Positions 40,147 through 52,100 of a stretch of 64,000 nucleotides of DNA are shown one piece after another. This DNA comes from Atrina japonica (taxonomy: Eukaryota; Mollusca; Bivalvia; Pterioida; Pinnidae), in assembly GCA_030159075.1 (NCBI GenBank), contig BROG01000518.1:248001-312000 (forward strand), given 5' to 3'. Under the pieces are notes generated by a model that ran no database searches, was not told where the DNA came from, and saw only the letters and a program-made list of their open reading frames with translations. Positions within the stretch are counted from its first letter, which is position 1. The number at the start of each line of letters is the position of its first letter. The translations under genes and the position numbers were made by a program.

Positions 40147-43100
40147 GTATGTTCAAGTACTCCTCATATCACATTGGACTTCTCAATGTGGGTTAACTCA
40201 TTAATCCCTGTACTAGCTGTATTTGGACTCATCCATTTCAAAGAACGGTAAAGTCCATTTTAGAATCCAAATTTTACAATTATTTGGCATGCAAAATTAT
40301 ATCGTAACTTGTTCATTCTAGATTCATGACAGTAGACCCTACTTTTTATTGATGTGGGTGAATCTAAATGTGATCATAGGGGTGGATGAGTAAATAATAG
40401 GTTTGAGTCTGAGGTGTGATGACGATTCCTGATCACTAAACAAGTATACACTTAAAAAGAAAGAAATGTATTTAGAATTAGGATTATCATTGTTTTGTAT
40501 GAGGTGCTATTTTACAATTGTTTGGATAATTTAAGATAACATAAAATATATTTTAAGATATTTAATGTATTGTCTTTCTGACACTGCATAAGTAACCTGT
40601 ATATTAAAGGTATTACACAATGTGTATTTACAGGTATTTAGTTTTGTGGTATTTTCTTTGGCCATGAATATGGCGAAAAATAAATCCCCCATGAATAAGA
40701 GCAACTGTGCAGTACTGTGTTTATGTAAACATTCCTCAAGTATTAACTTAATCTGTTAACTTTGTTAATAGATTTACAGAAAATAGATTGAAACTGGGCC
40801 TTTATCATCAATTTAGATATTAACATATCCTAAATCTGTATATGATTTTTTTTCAAATTTGCCACTTATAATTCAAATCCTCTAATATATGTACATATAT
40901 ATAGGATCTCTCATGAGTTTCCATTCATATCACATTTATAATATATGCAAAACATATTGTAAATATTGCTTAGATTTGAATACCTACATTTAGCCTACAT
41001 TTTAAATTATCATGTACATCTAAGCATACTTTATCAGATGTTGATAGTAAAATTGCTGACATGAATGCAACAATTTAAAAAAAAAAAAATCATTTACACA
41101 ACATGTTTTATTCGATTGGCCCCATTCAAGTTCAAGTGACATCACAAACAGTAAAACACCAAGTGATGTCATCTCCAATCTTCAGATGAATGAGGTGACG
41201 TCATTGCCATCCTTTAGATGAATGAGGTGATGTCATTGTCATCCTTTAGATGAATGAGGTGACGTCATTGCCATCCTTTAGATGAATGAGGTGACGTCAT
41301 TGCCATCCTTTAGATGAATGAGGTGACGTCATTGCTATCCTTTAGATGAATGAGGTGACGTCATTGACATCCTTTAGATGAATGAGGTGACTTCATTGAC
41401 ATCCTTTAGATGAATGAAGTCTGCGTTATGGTGAATAAAAGTACAGTGAAACCTGTATATATTGACCAACCAAGGGACCAGAAAATATTGACCTTTATAT
41501 GCAGGTGACCCGTGTACACTGATTTAATTTAGTTGAAGTATGCAGTCAAGGGACTTAAAAAAACTCGCCTTTAGTTTATAAATAGGTAATCCTTATATAG
41601 AGGTGGCTGCTATAGCAGTTTTACTGTTGTTCAGTTTGCTGCATGTTAGCCAATCAAATCACCGTTAGGCTTTATTATACAACTACATATTACATTTCAA
41701 AATAAAGACATGATATAAATGGATGTGATATATTTCAGACTCAGATGGAAGGCAAGAAAAGAAAAAGGCTACAGACGTGTAAGTTGTTTTCCTATACATT
41801 ATCTTCATTTTCAGATTAATTTCACCCAATTACTTCTTCATTGTATTGTAGAGCAAGGTATTTTTGCTCTATCATACAAGTATATTTGATTTAAATTTGC
41901 TATATGATTAACATGCAGACATGAATTAAAGTGGAGTTAGCTGTGTTTTGTTTATAAAAGTTGTCTCCCTTTCTTACTTCTTAGAGTGATATACAATAAC
42001 AAAAAATAGATAAACATAGGCCTAGAAATTCTTAAATTCCGATATATGTTGTGAAAATTGCTTGAGAAATATTATAAACATAATACCAAAGTTATAATGC
42101 TCAAGATGATATCGTTTCTGTCAATTAGACTTCATCAGTTGAACTCCAATTTGGAAAGTATGTGTATTTTCTAAAGATTAAGTGGTATCATACAAGGCCA
42201 AATAATATCTCTAAAAGTATAGCGGAAATCCGTCTAAGAGTAACCACTGTAAAAAAAATAATGACTATCTTAGCTTTAGAAAATTTAGAAACTAAGTTTG
42301 ACACTTTTTCACTTGTAATTGATTAACTTAACTTTACCCAAACTTTGAAGCCCTTCACCGGCATTTGGTGACGTCGCCATATGAGTGAAATATTCTCGAG
42401 TGGGACGTTAAACAACAATAAACAAACAAACAAACAAACAACTTAACTTTACTATTTGTATTTAAAAATACCACATTGGACCTGACCTTATGTTCACAAA
42501 ATATATAGGAGTATAATTGTATGCCTGTGTATAGCTTTTATTTGTCATTGTACATCAAGTACAAGAACTGGTAGAAAAAGTAGGGAAAAAATCAAAATAA
42601 TTTTGGGGGCAAACCCGGCCTTTGCTCCTTTAATGTTTACTTGGTCTCATATATTCAAAGTGCTAAATTTGAATTACATGAAATATTTCAGGCAAAGAGA
42701 ACTGTACAATGTAATAACTGACTGAGCTAAATTGAATCATCTGACAGTCATTACTACATGTTGTACACTATAAAAACTTTCACCAGTCATAATATTGTTT
42801 TACATTTTTGTTTTTGATTGAGTATTTGAAATTTTGTTTTAAAAAGATATTTTTCAAAGTTTGGGCATTTTTGTCTTTACATTTTAAGTTAAAAAGATAG
42901 ACAAAATGTGAAAAAAATCAAATCTTGTATGTCACATATAAATGTATAATTCATTGTTCTTAAGTGGTAATGTCACAGCCATGTTTATAAAATGGTAGGA
43001 TATTCAGTGTGCAATGTACATTCATAAATGACTTACACCCATTTTTGTGCATTTGAATATATTAAAAAACATATACATGTATTATGCACTAGTTATTAGG

Positions 43101-46100
43101 AAACATATTAACAACACTCTAGCTTATTTTTGCACAGAAATATTAACAACAAAAGCATGAACAATTTAACAAACTTTCTGTTTGATTTTGATGATAAATA
43201 ATCCTTTTGATCACAATATATTGAATGAATAATTGTTTTGTTTGATATATGCTTTGACATATATCCTATAAAGAAGGATGAACTGGCTACATTGTACTTC
43301 CTGACCATTAGGAGATATAAACAGTGCACATGTACACTGTATTACATTCCAAATCACATGAATTATATGTAGGTACATTAAAAATCATGTTGATCTCAGT
43401 GCAATCTGGTTTTTATCCAGTTAAACCTATCGTTTTTCTACAGTTAATGTTAGTTAATGAGAAAAACAGGATTTGACTGGAAAAAACTAGGTTTAACTCA
43501 TTAATGTGATTTTGGTAGAGTAATTTTAATTAACTACAGACAACCTAGATTTAACTGTCAGAGAAAAATTTAGTTTTATTGCACCAAAATTACATAAATC
43601 TTATTAATTTTATTTTGGTGCAGTTAAACCATTTTTTCTCAGTTAAACTAGGGTTTTTTTGACATTTAATTCATTTTTGTGATTTTGGCACCACACAGTT
43701 AAACCTAGTTTTTCTCTAGATAATGTGAGTTTTATATGAGGAAAACTAGGTTTACTGGAAAAAAAACTACATGTATATCTAACTCATACATTTTTTTCAT
43801 GTTATCATAGGCACTGATTGTTTGTTAATATAATTTCATTGAATTCTAAATATTTTGCCAAAAAGTTACTGGACCCAAGTACTGGTAATCAGAAACTTGT
43901 CTACAGTATTTTTTAGGCACAACAAAGATGTATCTAATATATATTGCATTTGATTATTTTTCATTAATGCCGATCCATTATTATTTTTCAGATAAAATTT
44001 GCCTCCAAAAAAAGGAAGCTTCCAAATGATGTAAGTTTTAAATGAACTTTAGAATTTTAAAACTTCTGTTTGTATGTGTACCAGCTTTTGTGTACCAGTG
44101 TTCGTAAATGTGGATTTGATAGTTTTATATTTGTATGGACAATTTTACACTGGAACGTGAATAAGAATTTATGAAACTGAAGAAAAGATGTATAAATATC
44201 ACTGAAATTTTTTGTAACGAACTTTATAAATGGTAATAATGGATACCATGGGAACCATGAAGTAGATCTAAATAATCACAAAAATTGGTACACCTAAAAA
44301 TATATAATCTCAGTATAATCTCTATATCTATATTATATATATACAGTGATATTTTGCTTGGGAGACCACCTTACATTTAAGACCATATCTTGAAAACAAT
44401 ATACATGTAATCGTAACTATAATCAGAGTTTCTCTTAAAGCCGTATAAGCTGTCACAATGATGATTTTAGTCCTGTGACATATAGATATGATAAAATGTG
44501 TGTTCATATACATTATCCAACATGTTAAATGTTGAAAAAGATTTTCTTTTCAAATTTATTTGTATGAAAAAGTTTCAGTAGAATTTAAGTCTTCCCTTAC
44601 CTTAAAAATCTGGCTGTATTTTGGTATGCAATGATTTTTCAGATGAATTCTTTTGCCAAATTGAATACACTTTGTAATTCGGACAGGAGGATCTCGGTCC
44701 TTCACACGCTCGGTCTATCAGCCCTTGACAAAATTGGCATATGTTAAAGCAGGTATATATAAAGCCTAACACACTGTTAGCTTTATAAATCACTTGTTAA
44801 AGTCGGCCTATAATTCAAATCTGTTTTATAATAAAAATCACATCTTGTATTTAAAAAATACAAGATGTGATTTTTATTGGAAAGTTTTTATGAAGTATGC
44901 GCTTTTTAAGGCTATTGTAAATACTGGTATCTGAAGCAAACTGAATCCTGTGTATCTACCGGTACTTGAATGAAGCAAGGGCACTTATTTACATGAAAAC
45001 TGATACAAGACATTGATTCAAGACATTTAATAACTCCAACCTAGAAGAGTTGTACATCTAAAATGAACTCATTACATACCCTCCAACATCCATTAACTGT
45101 TTTATATTTACAAATATAAATTTGAAGTTTGGTTTTCTTGTGAAAAAAAATGAAATTATCACACTTTGAAATGTCAATCTTTTGATTTATCTTAACATTC
45201 ACATACCGGTATACGTAGTTACATATATCAACATATCATCTGTGACATTTGCTTTAGTTTGTATCACAAATCTTAATTTGACCTAGCTGATACATATAAA
45301 GATACATTTTTAGCCTTCAGATCAAGTGAGTTATTGCAGGGATTTTCTACCCTATCATATGGGGCAGAAATAAGGTCTCTTTCCTGATACAAAAACAATG
45401 CATTTTTTTCCAATTTGCAGTTGAAATTTCCCAATTGAAGTCAAATGACAATGAATTTGAAGAGATTTTTGTATTTCCACATTGTTTTGTATATTACTAG
45501 ATTTCCCAATTTCAATAAAATGTTGCTAAAATTCCCAATTCAAAAGTCTCAAGCCGTTTCCCATAGGAGTTAGGAAAATATTTTGTTTAAATTGTGATCA
45601 CTTCACAACTGTTTAACAGATGTCCATACATGTTTCATATTTGGACTTGTCTGTAACAACTAAAGGAATGTAAATAAAACTTTACAGGAAGTAAGAACTC
45701 AAGATCCTCTAACAAGTTTTTTTTTTTACAGTCAGATCAGCTTAAAGATTGATCCAGTGTGGGGTGAAGTAGGTCCCAGAGGGCACCTTTCTTTGAAAGT
45801 TTTCTTTTCAAGAACCAGTACATGAATTAAAAAACTAATTGCATCTGAGTGATCCATATGGATTTATAATTCAAGTTTGTGTTTTTTTGTAGAAATTGGA
45901 AAATTAATTTTTGACCAATTTTTGACGTCTTTTTAAACTATTTCATTCTCATTTATTTTTGTATTTCCTCCCCTTGGATCACAATGATGCATTCATTTTA
46001 TATTTTACCTGTAATTAGGAAAAGAAATGCTTTTGTGAGAGGCTGAAATCAGATAATTTATTATGAATTTTTTAAAAAGGAAAGGGGGAAGGTCATTGTT

Positions 46101-49100
46101 CACAGTGTCAGGGTGTTCCTCCTGACCTGTGAAAATATTTTGATGAAACTTCACATGAATAAAGTGTTATGGTGCTGATGATATTTGGCCAAATCCATTC
46201 AGAGTTTGATCTAGTGTGGGGCAAAATATATCGACAGCATGGATGGGAGGGGTGCCCTCTTTTCAGAAACTTTTCCTTCCGATCATCAGTATACATGGGC
46301 ATATTTTTGTTAGTATTTATACATTTGTTTCTGGTATTTTTGTCATAGTGACCATTACCCATATTATCAGAAATGCTGCAAGAATAATATAGAACATATA
46401 ACTACATGTATACTGTAAACATTTCCGCGTGTTGTTAATTTTGCATTTTTCTTATGCAATCCATACGTGTTGGGGTATTTTTGACGATGTTATTTCTTAC
46501 TGTGATTACTCCTGTATCAAACACAACTGATGGACTGGTACACAAGGGTAATTTACATTAAAATCTCTTAATTGCATATTTAGTGTAAACAACCTGACAC
46601 ATAAATTTCGACATCTATAGTTTTTAAATTTCCTACAGCAGTCTCCCATTGACTCGAGGTTAATGTGAATCTAGATGTGTTTATATCGGTGATAATTCAA
46701 GTTCCTCATATGACATCAAACAAAGATGTATTCTGATTCATGGTGTGATGTCTAACATAGATACAGTGAAAACTGTATATAGGGGCCACTCAAGGGACCA
46801 GAAAATATTGACCTTTATGTACAGGTGACCCTTATACACAGGTTTAATTTAGTTGAAGTATGCAGTCAAGGGACTTGAAAAAACTGGCCTTTATAAACAG
46901 GTAATCCTTATATAGAGGTGGCCACTATAGCAGGTTTTACTGTATATCAATTAGTTATATGAAGTATACATCTGCTGTACTCTTCCGTCTTGAAGTTTGT
47001 TGTTCCATCAAGATGAGACCGATCACGTTTAGGGCAGGCTATTTCAATCTCATTTACATTATTTTGTTTTTTTGGATCTGAAATTTATCATATATTTCAA
47101 ATGAATGGTTGTCAGAGCGTATTTACCTATATGGATGTGTACTTTTGGTTCCATTCTATTTATCTGTCACCCAAAAAACATCCATTTCTTGAAAATAAAT
47201 GCTGTCTCATAAATGTTCAGTTGTTAAATAAGTTGTAAAGAATTTATCGGTAGATATGCACTTAATTCTATCAGAGAATAAATTGCACATCATGACTTCA
47301 AGAGAAATTATTACTACATGTAGCTGCCTTACAAAGCTTTAGAAATGATTGTTCATTTTGTAGAATGTTTTTAAAGACATTATTGCTTTGTGTACAAGTA
47401 TATTTTTAGCTTTAATTGACCAGAGTCATAAAATGAAATTAAAGATTTGTCATATTATCTGGATAAAAAATTTGTTTTAGATTTTTTTTTTTACCTTTGT
47501 TGATCATAAGTTTGCTTATATTAATATTTAATCATGCTTCTGTAATAATGATATGCTAATTAATATAAGATAATTGCATAGGTAAGTAAAATCTTTTGAT
47601 AACATGGTTTGATATACAATTTATACAGCGTCATGTCGTAAGTTTGTAAACAAATATCGTATTTCTGGCCATTACTGTTCTTTCTATAAAAAACTTTTTA
47701 AAATAGTTTCTCTTGACTCCATTTCTAAGTTTATTTTCTTAGTATTTTCAACAATTATATTTAAATACATACAGACTGACCTCTCAACATTTTTAATTAA
47801 ACCATATTGTTAATTAGGAAGTTATATTCATTTATTCGTGCTTGGTGAATTTTGTAACACCATTTCCTTTGTTCTTAGTAAAACATCCAATGAAAAAAAC
47901 TTGAAAATAGGTTGTATCTTGAAATTTAAGTGTCACAAAATAATCAGTGATTTATGAGAAGAAACTATCGAATTTAAGCTCTAAGCTCTAAGAGAATGAA
48001 ATTTAAAAGAAATTTGTCAAAAAAATATATACCAAAGGAGAATATTTTAAAGAAGATAACATTACATAGAAAGTAATGGGAGATTGATGTTTGTTCATAA
48101 ATTTACTGCACTTTTCTGTATGTCTGTCTGAAGACAAGGAATATTGTGTGAACAATAATGATATAAACAGGCCTTCAAATGGCTTTTTTTTTCTTATAAG
48201 ATCCTTATCTTTTTAAAACTGACTTCTATTGACGAAAACAGCCAGTTTCTATTTTGCTTTGAGTTTACTAGTGAAAGGAAATGTGTTTTCCTGTTGTTAA
48301 ATTCACATTGCAAATTTATATGATGATTTGCAGAAGATAAATTTTATAACTTTAAAATTTTATCTAATTATCATTCATTGTCTGTCCATTCATCCTTTTG
48401 CTTTGTCCAGGCTATATTTTCTCATTTTTCTTCGACTACATTTAGGCTCCCTACATTTGATGCAGATATACATCTTTAGAATATGGGATGTCACAGAAAT
48501 AAAATTGTGCTCCAACCCCCCAACCCCCCCCCTTTTGCCATAATGTCACTAACAGATTGTCTTGAAAATCTGAAAGTCCACAATAGACACCAAGCCTTCT
48601 GATCAGCATAATGCTAACAAGAAGTGTCATTGTTTGTACAGATCATATTCATTCCAACATTATCACCATTGCTTAATTCTCTTTAGCTCAGTACTATATA
48701 ACCTTTTATCTGGACATTTTGTTTATTTGATTTCTAACTTGCTACAAATTATCCTCATGAAGTCTCTACCATGTGCTGCTGAAGTCTATGTAAATCTCAG
48801 ACATTACCTCCTATAAATCCTGTGAATGTCAAGACCCATGGGCCTCTTGTTATCTTTAGTAGTTACTCACCTTTTACATATTTTATGATTTTATTGGTCA
48901 AGGCCATAATTAAGTTATTTCTTCACTTAGGCTTCCATATTTGGTGCAGAAATATTTTAAGAAGACTGAGTGTTATTTTTATACATAAACTTTTGTCCTG
49001 CCACCCTTATCTTTTTCAGAGTTATCTCCCTTTTTTGACATTATTTGTCCAGGCCTAGTTGTAATCCTTCTCATTTTTTCAACTACATGTTGGCTCCCCA

Positions 49101-52100
49101 TATTCAGTGCAGGTATACCAGTACATCTTAAGTAGAAAGAGTGTCGCACACAAAAATTACACTCCTTACACCATTAGTTTTAGAATAATCCCCCTTTGTT
49201 GGTTTCATTTTTTGGACCACATCAATTTCATTTCTTCACCTACACTCAACATATTTGATCAGACATACATCTTACATTTTGGTAGATGTTTTTTTTTGGT
49301 TAAATTATATATCTTAGAGATATGTTCCGGGTGGGGGAGGCCATTAATTCTTCAAAGTAGGCTTGTTCACATTTTTTCTGTCATTTTAATGATGATTAAG
49401 TTATCAGTTTATTACCTAAAACTTAAGTTGAAGCAAAAACAGAATTTTGACCTTGCACATGGCATTTGAGGAAAGATCACCTGCTTTGATAACAGATTGC
49501 AGGCTGCTTCTCAATTTTTATGATGGGTAAGACTTGTTATACAAATAACACTTAATCAGATCAACTTTATTAAATGATTATCATGTGATTTTTATAAGAG
49601 ACTGAAACACATCTTTATTCTTCATACAATGTATATATATATGCATCATTGTAGTTTTTACAATATACCATATATTGACATATTTTATTTACCATGAGAG
49701 CCATATTTTCTAGTAAAAATCATTTGAAGGCCTGTATAGGTTTGTATGATATGATACCCTCCTTAAATGTATCTATATTTTGTTTTGTCAGCAGGCTGTC
49801 AGCCAATGGAACTTGGCAAGTAGGTATATACGGTAATGTGTTGGTCAGTGTCTGTTAATGTTGGTAGATATTCTAAGTTTTATAGAGTCAAAACGTTTGA
49901 CAAATTTTTTTCCAAGTTTATAAGTAATAATGGTTGTTTTCAATCGTGCTAGTTTCATTTTATACAATTTTCCTACCTCAGAATAGTCGAAAAATTATTT
50001 GTCATTTTAATTTATTGTTTTATAGAAATGATTTTGAAACATTTCTTTTTGCAAGATTTTTCCTTTTTAACTAACCATTTTAGACAGACTTAATCAGTAT
50101 TCATTGAATTAGCAAAGTACAGAACATATAATAGAAAAAAGTGTAAAAAATATAGCAGCCATCTCTGTTTATCTGTCAATGGCAGTGAAGATGACCAACC
50201 TTACAAAGTTACAAAGGGCAAAAAAAGGGTAGAAAACCCAGAGGCAGTGTTAGTTGTTGTATAGGTAAAAATAAAACATCACAAAATATAACATATTGTA
50301 CAGGTAGAACACTAAGAGGTCATGTTAGTTGTTGTGTAGGTAAAATAGACCATTGATAATATATAATATTATACAGGCAAAAACCTAGATGCAGTGTTAG
50401 TTGTTGTATAGGTAAAATGGAACATAAACAATACAGAATATTATACAGGCAAAAACCCTGAGGCTGTGGTAGTTGTTGTATAGGTAAAATAGAACATTTA
50501 CAGCATAAAATAATGTACAGATAGAAAATTCAGAGACAGTGTTAGTTGTTGTATAGGTAAAATAGAACATTTACAGCATTGAATCATATACAGGTAGACA
50601 ACCAAGAGACAATGTTAGTTGTTGTATAGGTAAAATAGAACATTTACAGCATTGAATCATATACAGGTAGACAACCATGAGACAATGTTAGTTGTTGTAT
50701 AGGTAAAATAGAACATTAACAATCTAGAATATCATACAGGTAGACAACCCAGAGAAAGTGTTAGTTGTTGTATAGGTAAAATAGAACATTTACAGCATTG
50801 AATCATATACAGGTAGAAAATTCAGAGAGAGTGTTAGTTGTTGTGTAGGTAAAATAGAACATTAACAAAATAGAATATTTTAAAGGTAGTAAACCCAGAG
50901 GTTGTGTTAGTTGTTGTCTGAATTGTCATATGCCAGATACATGTACATAATTAAACATATTACAGGTATTACTTATATAATTAAAATTTTGTGAAGGTAA
51001 AATTGCAGTTGTAATTTGTATAGGTAAATCAAATAATAGTACACCCAAAACAGAATTAGATCTTTAAGAAAGTTTGTATAATGTAATGCATGAAAATTTT
51101 CTAAATTGTGGTCATTGTTGACATAATAATATTAGATCTCCAACCAGAACTTTGTTAAGGTATTGTGTGGGCTTTCATAGTTATGATATTTACTTTATTA
51201 GAAGCATGACATATCATAGGTAATTCGATTTCATATCAAACATTTTAATCACATTTCGTTTAGGATTTAAATGTACATATGACTGACAGGAATGTATGTT
51301 TCTATTTACAGACATGTCCAGTTTGCTTGGAGGAATTTGAGTTACAAGAATATGTGGCAATTTGTCCATGTAACCATTGTTTCCATATGAAGTAAATATT
51401 ATTGTTGACACATACTTTAGCTCACCTGGACAATTAACCTTTCACCTATGGTACCTGTTAACAACATTTACAATAACAAAAACATTAATTTCATTAATAA
51501 TAAATAGGACTTTGATAAATTTCAAATTACCCTCATGATAATATCTCCTTTTGAGCACAAATACATCATCTTCATGTTATTGTGTTATTCCTGTTGTGGT
51601 AAAACCTGTTTTTCAGAGGTATATAAATGCAGTCTTATGTTTTTTTACTATTTTATTGTACCGTTGGCTTGTACTTTGTAAATAACGACACTGTAATAGA
51701 CCGTTTAGCAGTAACTAGGGCCCTGTGACTTTGCCAGTCTTCCGGTTGGCAAAATGATAGAGATACCAGAAAAAACAAAGACATCGTTATAGTAACTGAT
51801 TGTTTCTTGACGTCATTTTAGTGATTCTTATTCATTTTGCCAACCAGAAGACTGGCAAAGTCATAGGACCACAGTTACTGCTACAGGGTCTATTAGGAGA
51901 TGGCATTTCTAAGTTGTAAGAACTTGTGCCTAATCCTTTTGTGTTTTCTTTAATACAATAAAATATGTTCAATTCAATCTGTTATTGATCTTGTATAACC
52001 CGTGATCTCCCATTAAAACTTGTCTATGTACTTTATTGCATCTACCTGGGAGTGTCAATGTTTTACAAATAGATCTTTTTATTGTGTTCTTCATGTTTTC

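Noticed and set aside
48822..49469. 78- and 120-codon frames in RNF24-like intron 3
   Set aside because: They fall in a degenerate repeat block with copies elsewhere in the window; no splice link to the gene's exons, which already join in frame.
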